A DNA stretch of 64,000 nt, taken from contig JBMHCR010000006.1 of NCBI GenBank assembly GCA_049889815.1, positions 1 through 64,000 of the forward strand, written 5' to 3'. Positions 36,778 through 44,710 of the stretch are shown piece after piece. Made by a program: the position numbers and the translations under genes. Origin of the DNA: JBPOFY01 sp049889815. Lineage in GTDB: Bacteria > Verrucomicrobiota > Verrucomicrobiia > Opitutales > Coraliomargaritaceae. Below the pieces are notes generated by a model that did no database searches, was not told the origin of the DNA, and saw only the letters and a list, made by a program, of their open reading frames with translations. Within the stretch, counting starts at the first letter, position 1. Each line of letters begins with the position of its first letter.

Positions 36778-38349
36778 TTACGGCTTCAAATTTGCTTCGA
36801 CCCAATCATTGAAAACTTTTGCGGACGCTTCAGCGGTGCGAATGGGAAAGCCGCCAGCAGCTTCGACGCTTCGGGCTTCGGAGGGTTCGAATGTGCGGAC
36901 CAGAACTTTTGGCTGCTCGTTGCGTAGATAGGTGAGGGCGGTTTCAGCGTCAGCTGTGCGGCGCATCGAACAAAACACGACTCGTGCCTGCTTGGCATGT
37001 GTTATCTCGAGGCTGCGGATATCTGAACCGTCGGCCTGCACGCAGGCAACGTTGTCGCTAATCAGTTTGCGAATTACCGCGGCGTCATCGTCGACCACTA
37101 CGACAGGAATGTTGTGCTCTTTTAGAGCTTGAATGGTTCGAGCCCCGGCGCGGCCATACCCGAGCAGCACTGCGTGGTCCGACATTTTCGCGCAAGCGGA
37201 TTCACTGCGTCGATACTTCGGGTGCAGCTTCATCAGCGACTGCGCGACTCGTTCTTTCGAGATGAATGGCGTCAGTGTCATCGTGCTCACCGTGATCATG
37301 GCTATCATGGAAAAGAGCTCCGTGGAAATTTGCCCTGAGATGACTCCAGTTAGTGCGAGCATAAGTGAGAACTCACTGGTTTGTGAAAGCAGAACCCCAG
37401 TTTCAATTGAGGCGCGGGTGGAGTAGCCGACAAATTCAGCGACCATTGAAACCAGCACGACAGTCACCACAATGAGTACGGCGATGAATAATAGACCGTG
37501 CCAGAACATTTCACTCTGCGGCAGAGTGAGCACCGATCCGATACTGATAAAAAAGAGCGCGAGGAAGAAGCCGGAAAGTGAGCTCAGCATGCCGCGCACG
37601 AGGCCGTTCATGGGAAAGGCAGAGAGCGAGAAGCCTGCAAGGAAAGCGCCGACCAAGAATGGTAGCTGTAAGAGGTAGGCCATTCCCGAAAAGGCAAACA
37701 GCATGCCCAGTGCACCGAGCATGAGCTCCTCGTCGTCAAGTTTCAGGTGGCGGGTCACCCACGGCACGAACCACTTATGAACCGCTACTGCGAGGAACCC
37801 AAGCGCGATTGCATTTGCCACACCGTAGATACTTGCCAGTACGCCGTGAGGTGAACGCAGCAGTGCGACCATTAGTAGAATAATAAAGACGTCCTGCAGC
37901 AAAAGCACGCCTACCACGAGCCGCCCAAAAGGTTCGAACATCTGCCGCCTTTTTTGTAGGTGCCGAATTACTACAAGTGTAGAACTCGCTGAGAGTGCGC
38001 AGCCAAGATAGAGCGACGTCGTCCAATCATAGCCGAGTAAGAGCGCGGTCAAGACACCTGCTGCCCCGAGACTGAAAAACTGTGCGATTGCCACGATCAC
38101 GATCGACCGTGTCCGGCCCTGCATCCGCCGTGGGCTTAAGTCCACTCCCGCAGTAAATACCAGCACCGCGAGCCCGATCTCGATCATTTCGCGGGCTAGG
38201 TTTTCTTCGACCGCGATTTCAAAGTAATTTGCGAGCGCCCGTAGCCCGATTCCCGAAATCATAAGGAGCGGGATCGGCGGCAGACGGAACAATTTGGAAG
38301 CACCGAAGGCGATCGCAGCCGCTATCAAAAGCACGGCAAAGCCGTTCAT
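36778..38349 (-). CDS. CPA2 cation:proton antiporter with TrkA-N domain (second of pair)
   Basis: The 523-residue protein has an N-terminal Na+/H+ exchanger domain of about 12 helices (to residue 375), with GCALSASSTLVVIRHL and FLVGAFLAGFSLSAFP. A C-terminal RCK N-domain starts HAVLLGYGRAGARTIQALKE. The Kef/CPA2 family exchanges K+ or Na+ for protons, with gating by nucleotide binding to RCK. Its ATG overlaps the stop of an upstream paralogue by 4 nt, so the two are translationally coupled and may act together. Confidence 0.9.
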   Translation of the reverse strand: MNGFAVLLIAAAIAFGASKLFRLPPIPLLMISGIGLRALANYFEIAVEENLAREMIEIGLAVLVFTAGVDLSPRRMQGRTRSIVIVAIAQFFSLGAAGVLTALLLGYDWTTSLYLGCALSASSTLVVIRHLQKRRQMFEPFGRLVVGVLLLQDVFIILLMVALLRSPHGVLASIYGVANAIALGFLAVAVHKWFVPWVTRHLKLDDEELMLGALGMLFAFSGMAYLLQLPFLVGAFLAGFSLSAFPMNGLVRGMLSSLSGFFLALFFISIGSVLTLPQSEMFWHGLLFIAVLIVVTVVLVSMVAEFVGYSTRASIETGVLLSQTSEFSLMLALTGVISGQISTELFSMIAMITVSTMTLTPFISKERVAQSLMKLHPKYRRSESACAKMSDHAVLLGYGRAGARTIQALKEHNIPVVVVDDDAAVIRKLISDNVACVQADGSDIRSLEITHAKQARVVFCSMRRTADAETALTYLRNEQPKVLVRTFEPSEARSVEAAGGFPIRTAEASAKVFNDWVEANLKP

Positions 38350-39983
38350 GATATGATTCCTTCCCGTGCCATGAGTTCGCGTTGTTCGACGATGCCATCT
38401 AGGGCGGGCATGAGCAGATAGCAGGTCTCTAGATCAAGCAGGTCGTCTACCATCGAGATATCAAACGCGTGGATCGCGCAGCGCACACCCGCGGAACGGC
38501 AACGATAGGCGAGTAAGTGATTGGCATCTTCGATCTGCAGCGCAGAGACAACCAGCTTTGCGTCACGCAGGCAAATTTCTTCAATGACCGACTGATACTC
38601 GACGTTGCCGATCAACAGTTCTGCGGGCGCGAGGCCCTCAAGTTTTTTCGGGTCGGTATCAATTGCCAGCACATATTCGCCGCGTGCACTCATCGCCTTT
38701 ACGATCTCGCGCCCCAGGGCATTCATGCCGACCACGATGATGTGGTCTTTCAGGACCTTCGACTCCTCGGTATCGTTTGCCTGCTTGGCGCGCCAGAGAC
38801 TTAGCGCACCCGTGCTTTTGACGTATTTATAGAGTCCTTCACTGTAAATAATCAGATAGGAAGAGCAGGCAATTGTCAGGATGCCGACTAAACCCCCCAG
38901 TGCTACGATTTTGCTTCCGATCAGTCCTGTGCTCGCACCCAGCGCCAGTAGGATAAACGCAAACTCACTCACTTGCCCCGTCGCGATCGAGGTTTGGAAT
39001 GCCGTGTATTCGCTGAACTTCATTCGCGAAAGGATCAGAAAAACAATCAACGGTTTCACCAATAGCACAAACACACTCAGCCCGAGTGCCGCGGGCCAAA
39101 TCGCCGCAAGCTCGGCGAACTCCATTTTGATGCCCAGCGTAACCAGAAAAATCGCGATGAAGAAGGTCATCAACGGATGCAGCCTTCGATGCAGGTCTTC
39201 GTGCATGGGTAGCTGCGCGATGGCAATGCCTGCGAGGAAGGCACCGATCTCGACGGAGAGGTGAAACTGATGGGCTAGCAGCACCACCAGAAAGCACCAG
39301 CACAAGGCCCAGATAAATACGGTATCCGGTGAACGCGCTGCCCATGCGAAGGGTCTCGGTAAAAGAAAGCGTGAGGCTGCAAGCGATACGAGTAGCAGCA
39401 CCGCCATACCGCCAAAGGCAGATGCAAGGTTCTTCGCCAGAACCGCTAGTTCAATCGTCTCACTTCCGCCGAAGCCGCTTAGAATCGTCAACGCCACGAT
39501 CACCACGATATCCTGCATTAAGAAGAGAGAGATCGCGAGGCGTCCGAAGAGGCGATTCGTAGCCCCCTTTTGATCCAGCAATTTGATCACCACCACCGTA
39601 CTACTAAAAGTCACCGTTGCGCCAAGAAACAGCGCACCCACTAGCTCGTAGCCTATCGCAAGTGCCACCGCGAAGCCTCCAATTGCGGTGAACAGCACCT
39701 GCAACCCGCCTAGCAACAAGGCGACGCGGCCTAGATCCTTTATTTTCTGTAGGCTCAGTTCGATGCCCACCAGAAAGAGTAGCAGGGCAATCCCCAGCTC
39801 GGAAATCACCTCCAGCGAGTGATCGAGCTCCACCAAGCTCAACCCGGGGCCCAACACCATCCCCGCGATGATGTAGCTCACGATCGAGGGCATCTTGATC
39901 AACTTCCCCACAAAGGCAAAACCCGCCGCCGTGATAACGATGTATCCAAGGTTTAGCAGAAGGTGTAGATCCTGTGTGGGCAT
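38346..39983 (-). CDS. CPA2 cation:proton antiporter with TrkA-N domain (first of pair)
   Basis: This 545-residue Kef-type antiporter has GIALLLFLVGIELSLQKI, VTFSSTVVVIKLLDQKGA (the conserved membrane-interrupting segment) and VEIGAFLAGIAIAQLP. The RCK N-domain begins HIIVVGMNALGREIVKAM. Its Rossmann glycine pattern (VGMNALG) is less canonical than in its partner. I prefer the ATG at 39983 over a GTG at 40010. The first gene of a tight two-gene unit, it ends where the integron cassettes begin, about 60 nt from the last attC. Confidence 0.9.
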   Translation of the reverse strand: MPTQDLHLLLNLGYIVITAAGFAFVGKLIKMPSIVSYIIAGMVLGPGLSLVELDHSLEVISELGIALLLFLVGIELSLQKIKDLGRVALLLGGLQVLFTAIGGFAVALAIGYELVGALFLGATVTFSSTVVVIKLLDQKGATNRLFGRLAISLFLMQDIVVIVALTILSGFGGSETIELAVLAKNLASAFGGMAVLLLVSLAASRFLLPRPFAWAARSPDTVFIWALCWCFLVVLLAHQFHLSVEIGAFLAGIAIAQLPMHEDLHRRLHPLMTFFIAIFLVTLGIKMEFAELAAIWPAALGLSVFVLLVKPLIVFLILSRMKFSEYTAFQTSIATGQVSEFAFILLALGASTGLIGSKIVALGGLVGILTIACSSYLIIYSEGLYKYVKSTGALSLWRAKQANDTEESKVLKDHIIVVGMNALGREIVKAMSARGEYVLAIDTDPKKLEGLAPAELLIGNVEYQSVIEEICLRDAKLVVSALQIEDANHLLAYRCRSAGVRCAIHAFDISMVDDLLDLETCYLLMPALDGIVEQRELMAREGIIS

Positions 39984-40080
39984 GCGTGAGTCGATCTGTT
40001 CGTCGACCACAGTCCAGCAGTTCTTAGCCGCAGCGTAAACGGTAATGAATCAAAACCTGCAAAGAAGTGTAGTTAGTTTC

Positions 40081-40142
40081 TTTTATCGTCGAGCTCGGGC
40101 GACGTCGCGTTAGCGGCGTTGTCCCGCAGCGGCTGGTTGGGA
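40081..40142 (-). repeat. attC site of cassette 3 (last)
   Basis: The R'' box is GTTGGGA on the plus strand (40136-40142). The inner arms pair around a gtta loop (CGACGTCGC with GCGGCGTTG) with unpaired bases on one side. The outer R' box reads TTTTATC (40081-40087) and has lost the AAC of the consensus, so this end of the array looks eroded. The ORF of cassette 3 stops inside it. Confidence 0.6.
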
Positions 40143-40463
40143 TTTCCGCGCTGTGTAGAAGTTGTGGTATGCGTAAAATGCGATGACGCCAACAAGTTCA
40201 AAAACAAATCCAACCCAGAACCAAACCCATCGGTTAGTATTCATCCTTTCAGAATCACTTTTGAGCCACGTTGCACATACGATTCGAAGTGGAATAAAGC
40301 AGATCAGTCTCGAGATGCCTATGAACATAGCCAAAAGGCTAGCACTCATTCCTTTTTCAATTATCAAATATTGGCCAAGGCTCGGCAGGAAATAGACGCT
40401 TATCATTCCGAGAACTTGAAGTATACATGCCCAGATTAGGAATTTTTCTACTCGGTTGTTCAT
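40110..40463 (-). CDS. Cassette 3: small membrane protein
   Basis: The 117-residue protein has three predicted membrane helices (about residues 9-30, 38-60 and 78-100) and an intracellular polar loop with LKSDSERMNTNRW. I do not recognise the family. The last residues (QPAAAGQRR) are encoded by the attC site and the stop codon sits in it, as is usual for cassette genes. The ATG at 40463 lies 15 nt inside the cassette start. Confidence 0.65.
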   Translation of the reverse strand: MNNRVEKFLIWACILQVLGMISVYFLPSLGQYLIIEKGMSASLLAMFIGISRLICFIPLRIVCATWLKSDSERMNTNRWVWFWVGFVFELVGVIAFYAYHNFYTARKSQPAAAGQRR

Positions 40464-40471
40464 TTATTAGT

Positions 40472-40528
<57 letters not shown>

Positions 40529-40604
40529 CAGACGATTCTGTGGATTGTGGGTGGGTTGATGATTCATACTGCTTCTCTTCGTCATGCTAGTTTTCTTTCT
40601 TCAC

Positions 40605-40814
40605 TTAGAAGTTGGTAAGGAAGTCGAAGAATTTTTCGAAAGACCCCGAAAACCTGTAACCTAGAATCCCTCCGAAGATGATTCCAGGTGATAGCTGAAG
40701 AAGTAGGTTAGATAATGGAACCGCCGTCAGCTCTAGATCGAAAATAATTCGGATGATGATACAAGCTATGATCCCAAAGATTATGCCTCCGATAACTCCG
40801 AATGTTTTATTCAT
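40605..40814 (-). CDS. Cassette 2: small membrane protein
   Basis: The 69-residue protein has two hydrophobic helices (residues 5-24 and 38-52) joined by a short loop and ends in aromatic residues (FEKFFDFLTNF). A Gly-rich start (VIGGIIFGIIACIIIRIIF) suggests helix packing. Family unknown. The ATG at 40814 begins the hydrophobic part, 13 nt inside the cassette; a longer frame from 40859 would start within attC1. About 75 nt separate its stop from attC2. Confidence 0.6.
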   Translation of the reverse strand: MNKTFGVIGGIIFGIIACIIIRIIFDLELTAVPLSNLLLQLSPGIIFGGILGYRFSGSFEKFFDFLTNF

Positions 40815-40821
40815 TTCCTTC

Positions 40822-40887
40822 GTAGAACGTAAGTGATAGTCGCGGCTATGCGCCAGCACAGCCGTTGACTACTCACTCTGGTTAGAG
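40822..40887 (-). repeat. attC site of cassette 1
   Basis: The site is 66 nt long. The R'' box is GTTAGAG on the plus strand (40881-40887) and the R' box is GTAGAAC (40822-40828). The arms pair as AGTGA-TAGTC-CGGCT with AGCCG-GACTA-CTCACT, with unpaired bases on one arm and a 12-nt loop. The TAA stop of the preceding ORF lies inside the R'' box. Confidence 0.88.
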
Positions 40888-41427
40888 TTTATATTCTCTG
40901 GGATAGTGCTTTAGGGTTTTACGTGACTGAAAGATCGCCGATTTAATCTGTCGATGCTGATTTTGGCTGAGAAAACAGAACTGAGATATTCGTGGATGAA
41001 GCTTCTCGATAACATTTAGTGTGTCGTCAGTTATACTCAATAGAAGGCTCTCCGAGAGATACCATGTGTGTGGTGAGTAGTGTTCGAAATTATTCCTTAT
41101 TTCCTTTTTAAGACGATCAATAGATTTAGCTTCTTGTTCTGTCATCTCAAGTGGCGTCCGATTGTGTTCGGACTTCATTATTTCAGGATTCTGACACATT
41201 TTAAGAATATTCCCTAATGGCTTTAGCCAATTTCCTTTCCTCAAGGGTTCGGGATTGGTTCCACGAACACAGCAAATCGCTAGGCCATACAGAGCGCCAT
41301 GCAGGGCAATCACAACCCACTTCCATTCAGTTCTCTTTTCTTTTGATTCTTTTAGGAAGAACGGAACTTTCGATAGGTAATCGATGGCATTGGTAGCTTC
41401 ATTGAACTCGATATATTCTCTTTTCAT
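40882..41427 (-). CDS. Cassette 1, second ORF: gene-cassette family protein
   Basis: This 181-residue soluble protein has EFNEATNAIDYLSKVPFFL, WKWVVIALHGALYGLAICC, SIDRLKKEIRNNFEHYSP and HTWYLSESLLL. From memory this layout recurs in hypothetical proteins of bacterial gene cassettes and phage-like islands; the helical RNNFEH stretch is HEPN-like, but I cannot assign a function. Its ATG follows the previous ORF by 3 nt with no attC between, so two genes share one cassette. The stop lies in attC1. Confidence 0.7.
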   Translation of the reverse strand: MKREYIEFNEATNAIDYLSKVPFFLKESKEKRTEWKWVVIALHGALYGLAICCVRGTNPEPLRKGNWLKPLGNILKMCQNPEIMKSEHNRTPLEMTEQEAKSIDRLKKEIRNNFEHYSPHTWYLSESLLLSITDDTLNVIEKLHPRISQFCFLSQNQHRQIKSAIFQSRKTLKHYPREYKL

Positions 41428-41430
41428 TTT

Positions 41431-41640
41431 CTACTCGAAAACGGCGGATATTCCGCCGAGGAGAAATGCGAGTCCCATAAAGACCCACATAGCAACTGCG
41501 AGTGCGCTGAGAATCACTGAAAATATCTTCGAGATGATCGACTTCTCTGGATCTTTAAGGTCTTTAATCGCATATTCGATTGCGCCCACGAATCCGCTAA
41601 TGCAACCAACGATCCAAACGATCCAAAGTATGATGCTCAT
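41431..41640 (-). CDS. Cassette 1, first ORF: small membrane protein
   Basis: The 69-residue protein has two membrane helices (residues 3-24 and 39-63) and a charged cytoplasmic loop with IKDLKDPEKSIISK. I do not recognise the family. Its ATG is 14 nt from the attI/cassette junction. It is the promoter-proximal gene of the array and is probably coupled to the next ORF, 3 nt downstream. Confidence 0.6.
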   Translation of the reverse strand: MSIILWIVWIVGCISGFVGAIEYAIKDLKDPEKSIISKIFSVILSALAVAMWVFMGLAFLLGGISAVFE

Positions 41641-41653
41641 GTTTTGTTTTCTT

Positions 41654-41690
41654 CTCTAACTATAGGTATCCGTGACTTTCTTCACGGATA
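41654..41690 (-). other. attI recombination site with 9-bp inverted repeat
   Basis: On the minus strand GTTAGAG (41660-41654) is the core site where cassette 1 joins, 14 nt before its first ATG. Next to it a perfect 9-bp inverted repeat with a 6-nt loop (41667-41675 with 41682-41690) could be an integrase-binding or accessory site. The extent of attI beyond this is not visible. Confidence 0.65.
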
Positions 41691-41834
41691 AATCATTTGT
41701 TTGGGTTCATTGGTCGGCACACTAGATTACGGATTTTTGAGTGCAACTCTTAAGTCTGCGTAAAACCGTTTTTTGATGAGTCTGGCTGATTTTTTTGAAG
41801 GGTGTTTCATGGGCTGTTGTAGCGGAAGCGATGT

Positions 41835-41863
41835 CGTATATTAACCTTGCAAAAAAATATCAA
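41835..41863 (-). promoter_or_regulatory. Candidate cassette promoter Pc
   Basis: On the minus strand TTGATA (41863-41858) is spaced 17 nt from TATACG (41840-41835). It points at the cassettes and lies just upstream of, and opposite to, the intI start, as is common for Pc. The leader to cassette 1 would be about 170 nt. This is motif match only. Confidence 0.45.
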
Positions 41864-41868
41864 AAATC

Positions 41869-43086
41869 ATGTATGTGATATTCGATATGCACGAGTGGGT
41901 AACTGAGAATTTGAAGTCTTATGAAGGGGCTGGAATAAAGGAGCGGCGTGCGTGGTGGATCACGTTGCGGTGGTATTTTGGTTATTGTTCGAAGAAGGAA
42001 TTGGGAGATCCGTCGAAGCGGGAGAATGGCAAGGCTTTTTGGCGTGATGCGGTGAAGGCGGCGAATCCTGAGGATTGGCAGGAAGCGCAATGGGCGGATG
42101 CTTTGCGGTGGTTTTTTGAAGAGTTGATTGCTCGGGATGAAGCGGGACGGCGGATGCGTCGTGCGATTCGTCGCCGGCATCTGGCTTATGCGACTGAGAA
42201 AGCTTACATGGGCTGTGTGCGGAGGTTTCAGGCATTCATTCACCCTAAGGATGCAATGAGTGCAGAGTCGGGGGACGTGGTGCGTTTTTTAACCTATCTT
42301 GCAGAGGAAAAGGAAATATCACCATCGGGTCAGAATCAGTCGTTTAATGCTTTGCTGTTCTTTTTCCGTTACGTGCTGAATCAGCCTGAAGTTGATTTCA
42401 GCGGGGCAACGCGTGCCAAGAAGCGCCAGCGAATACCGGTGGTGCTTTCGAAGGCGGAGGTAACGCGGGTCTTGGAATTGCTGCCGGTTCGGTTTCGTTT
42501 GATGGGGCGTTTGCAGTATGGGAGTGGTGTGCGGATTAAGGAGCTTTTGCGGCTGAGGGTAAAAGATCTGGATTTTGATCGTGGGCAGTTGGTAATTCGT
42601 GGCGGCAAGGGGGATAAGGATCGTGTGTCGGTGTTACCGGGCTCGTTGGTGGATTTACTGCAGATGCAAATCGATAAGGTGAAACGTCTGCACGCAGAGG
42701 ATGTGGCGGCTGGCTTTGCCGGTGCTAGTATGACGGATGCGCTGGCGCGGAAGTTCAGTGTCGCGAGAGCCGAGCTAAGCTGGCAGTATGTGTTTCCGCA
42801 CAGTCGTCTGGGTAAGGACCCAAGGAGCGGTGAGCTGCTGCGGCATCATGCCTTGGAAAACTCGTATCAGAAAGCGGTGCGTGCTGCGGCTAAGTCTGCG
42901 GGTATTGAGAAGCGGGTGACGCCACATGTGTTGCGACATAGTTTTGCGACGCATATGCTGGAAGGCGGTGCGGATATTCGCACAGTGCAGGACCTGCTGG
43001 GGCATGCGTCGGTGGAAACGACCCAGGTGTATACGCATGTGATGAAGAAGCCGTTTGGTATCGTGAGCCCGCTGGATAATCTTTAA
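41869..43086 (+). CDS. intI: Integron integrase with N-terminal extension
   Basis: IntI is the tyrosine recombinase that moves cassettes between attC and attI. Catalytic residues are Arg222 in SGVRIKELL, His353 and Arg356 in HVLRHSFATHML, His379 and the nucleophile Tyr388 in TTQVYTHV. The IntI-specific insertion before the second box is present (LHAEDVAAGFAGASMTDAL, then SWQYVFPHSRLGKDPRSG, residues 274-321). The phage-like N-terminal domain starts near residue 92. The first 90 residues are an extension not found in class 1 IntI, itself resembling a SAM-like core-binding segment. The 405-residue frame is intact. Confidence 0.95.
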   Translation: MYVIFDMHEWVTENLKSYEGAGIKERRAWWITLRWYFGYCSKKELGDPSKRENGKAFWRDAVKAANPEDWQEAQWADALRWFFEELIARDEAGRRMRRAIRRRHLAYATEKAYMGCVRRFQAFIHPKDAMSAESGDVVRFLTYLAEEKEISPSGQNQSFNALLFFFRYVLNQPEVDFSGATRAKKRQRIPVVLSKAEVTRVLELLPVRFRLMGRLQYGSGVRIKELLRLRVKDLDFDRGQLVIRGGKGDKDRVSVLPGSLVDLLQMQIDKVKRLHAEDVAAGFAGASMTDALARKFSVARAELSWQYVFPHSRLGKDPRSGELLRHHALENSYQKAVRAAAKSAGIEKRVTPHVLRHSFATHMLEGGADIRTVQDLLGHASVETTQVYTHVMKKPFGIVSPLDNL

Positions 43087-43106
43087 TGGTGGGCGGCTGT
43101 GTGCAA

Positions 43107-43583
43107 TCAGAGCACGACGACCTGCAGCCGTGCGCCTCGGGTGGCCCAGGCGCAGGCGAGGGTATCGATCCAGTCGCGGACGCGCTCATACTGCGCTTGG
43201 CGTCTTTGGGTCCAGTTCTTACCGGGTGGGCAGATGGTTTCGCGGAGCCCGGTGACAAGGAGAAGTGATTGTCGGCGACCGGCGAGTTTTTTCATTTCAC
43301 CGACAATCCCCTGGCGGATCCAGAGCGGGCTAAAATCTTCGAGTGCGGGCACGTGCCAATGGGCAAAAGCGAGCTCGCTGGTGTCCATATCACCGAGGTG
43401 GAGTTGCGCGAGCTTATTGGCGCAGTCTTGCATGCAGAGCTGCGCGGATCGGTCGGCATCTTCGCGGCTGTAAAACTCTAGGGCGCGGCGAGCGTTTTCG
43501 GCGCGTTCCATATCTGACGCGTTAGTCCGAGCGAGGATTTCGTTGAGGGTGCGTAGCTGATCGATGGGGTCACTTTTTGCCAT
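43107..43583 (-). CDS. Protein of unknown function downstream of nrdR
   Basis: The 158-residue soluble protein is helical and charged at the N-terminus (MAKSDPIDQLRTLNEILART). It has the mid segment AFAHWHVPALEDFSPLWIRQG and a basic C-terminal helix. I do not recognise the family. Its ATG at 43583 overlaps the nrdR 3' end by 14 nt, so it is co-transcribed and probably coupled. An ATG at 43622 is in frame but deeper inside nrdR. It converges on intI. Confidence 0.65.
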   Translation of the reverse strand: MAKSDPIDQLRTLNEILARTNASDMERAENARRALEFYSREDADRSAQLCMQDCANKLAQLHLGDMDTSELAFAHWHVPALEDFSPLWIRQGIVGEMKKLAGRRQSLLLVTGLRETICPPGKNWTQRRQAQYERVRDWIDTLACAWATRGARLQVVVL

Positions 43584-44040
43584 GATCAGTAGATTCGCGC
43601 AAATCGAGAATTTCTTGGGCAAGCTCGCTGAGGTCGCGGAAGTCTTTATATACGGAGGCGTAGCGCACGTAGGCGATTTGGTCGAGGTGCTTGAGGCGCT
43701 GCATGATGTGCTCGCCGATGGCTTGCGCGGGGACCTCTTGGTCGAACTCTTTTTGCAGGGAAGCGAGCACGTCGGCGATCAGCATCTCGATTTGGATGAT
43801 TTCGATGGGGCGCTTCTGCACCGCCTTTTTCAGACCTCCTAAAATCTTGTTGCGGTCAAAATCTTCGCGGCGGCCGTCGCGCTTGACCACTTGCATGTCT
43901 GCATGGAGCACTTCCTCGAGGGTGGTGAAGCGATACTCACATTCCAGGCATTCCCGGCGGCGGCGAATGGAGGTTTCATTCTTGCCGGTTCGGGTGTCGA
44001 GCACCTTGGTCTCTAGGGAGCCACATTTTGGACAGCGCAT
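43570..44040 (-). CDS. nrdR: Transcriptional repressor NrdR
   Basis: NrdR represses ribonucleotide reductase genes and senses ATP/dATP. The zinc ribbon has Cys3/Cys6 (CPKC) and Cys31/Cys34 (CLEC). The ATP-cone follows with VVKRDGRREDFDRNKILGGL. The 156-residue length is typical. Two direct copies of a 12-mer lie just upstream of its start (44051-44076). No nrd structural gene is in the window. Confidence 0.97.
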   Translation of the reverse strand: MRCPKCGSLETKVLDTRTGKNETSIRRRRECLECEYRFTTLEEVLHADMQVVKRDGRREDFDRNKILGGLKKAVQKRPIEIIQIEMLIADVLASLQKEFDQEVPAQAIGEHIMQRLKHLDQIAYVRYASVYKDFRDLSELAQEILDLRESTDHGKK

Positions 44041-44050
44041 GTGCTAGTAA

Positions 44051-44076
44051 TTAGTGGATAGTTGTTAGTGGATAGT
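44051..44076. repeat. Tandem direct repeat upstream of nrdR
   Basis: TTAGTGGATAGT occurs at 44051-44062 and 44065-44076, a 14-nt period. It could be an operator in the nrdR 5' region or a copy of a dispersed intergenic repeat. It does not resemble the known palindromic NrdR box. Confidence 0.5.
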
Positions 44077-44138
44077 GTGCTGAGTGAAGACTACAGCACT
44101 AGACGCAGTGATTGAAAAGACAAGCCCTAGCTCAGACA

Positions 44139-44384
44139 CTATCGGAGGCTGGCTTCGAACACTTCATAAACAATGTTTCGGCGCTCGATGCAGATGCTAT
44201 CCACGCGCTCTGGGCGGAGTTTGAAGATGATCCGAAATTGGTGCACGCGCAGCCGGCAGTAGCCGTCGAGTGGACGTTCCAGATCAGCGATTCTCCGAAG
44301 CCCTGCTTGCTGGCGCTTCTCGGGAATCGGCGGCAAGCAGGGGATGTAGTCTCGCACCTCATCAGAGATGCAAACCTCTCGCAT
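44139..44384 (-). CDS. RelE/ParE-family toxin
   Basis: This 81-residue protein fits the RelE/ParE fold: an N-terminal helical pair (DEVRDYIPCLPPIPEKRQQ), then LDGYCRLRVHQFRIIFKL and SICIERRNIVYEVFE. The RLRVxxFRIIF and ERRxxVYE strands are the family core. RelE-type toxins cleave mRNA on the ribosome; ParE-type toxins poison gyrase. The sequence alone does not separate them. The start is 3 nt after the antitoxin stop. Confidence 0.82.
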   Translation of the reverse strand: MREVCISDEVRDYIPCLPPIPEKRQQAGLRRIADLERPLDGYCRLRVHQFRIIFKLRPERVDSICIERRNIVYEVFEASLR

Positions 44385-44387
44385 GGC

Positions 44388-44669
44388 TTACAGATCGTCG
44401 AGGCTGTGGAACTCAAGTTTTCGGCTCTCGTAGTCGCGCAGGGCTTGATTGGCCTCGGGATTGGCGAGAATTTCCAAGGTTTCCATGATGCTATCCATAC
44501 GCTCTTTGCTGCCGAGATAGGCTTTCACGTCGTCATGCACGGTGATGCCGTAGGTCGCAGCGTCTTCGTTCGCACTTTTCAGTAGGCTCGGCAGCTTGTT
44601 CTGTGCCTTGGTTACAGAATACGTAGGTTTCGGAAGTAATCTATGTTGAATGGGTTGACAAGAAGTCAA
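44388..44669 (-). CDS. Phd/YefM-family antitoxin
   Basis: The frame contains SVTKAQNKLPSLLKSANE, then VKAYLGSKERMDSIMETLE and ALRDYESRKLEFHSLDDL, a classic Phd/YefM antitoxin with a toxin-wrapping C-terminus. No ATG precedes the domain in frame. I propose the TTG at 44669 (93 residues). If this TTG is not used, the start is at a rare codon closer to TYSV, or the gene is impaired. The usual ITRHGKPVA segment has diverged to ITVHDDVKA. It forms an operon with the RelE-like toxin. Confidence 0.75.
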   Translation of the reverse strand: MTSCQPIQHRLLPKPTYSVTKAQNKLPSLLKSANEDAATYGITVHDDVKAYLGSKERMDSIMETLEILANPEANQALRDYESRKLEFHSLDDL

Positions 44670-44710
44670 TTCGGGATCCGCGACGAGTGGGTCGAGGGGT
44701 AAACCCTCTC

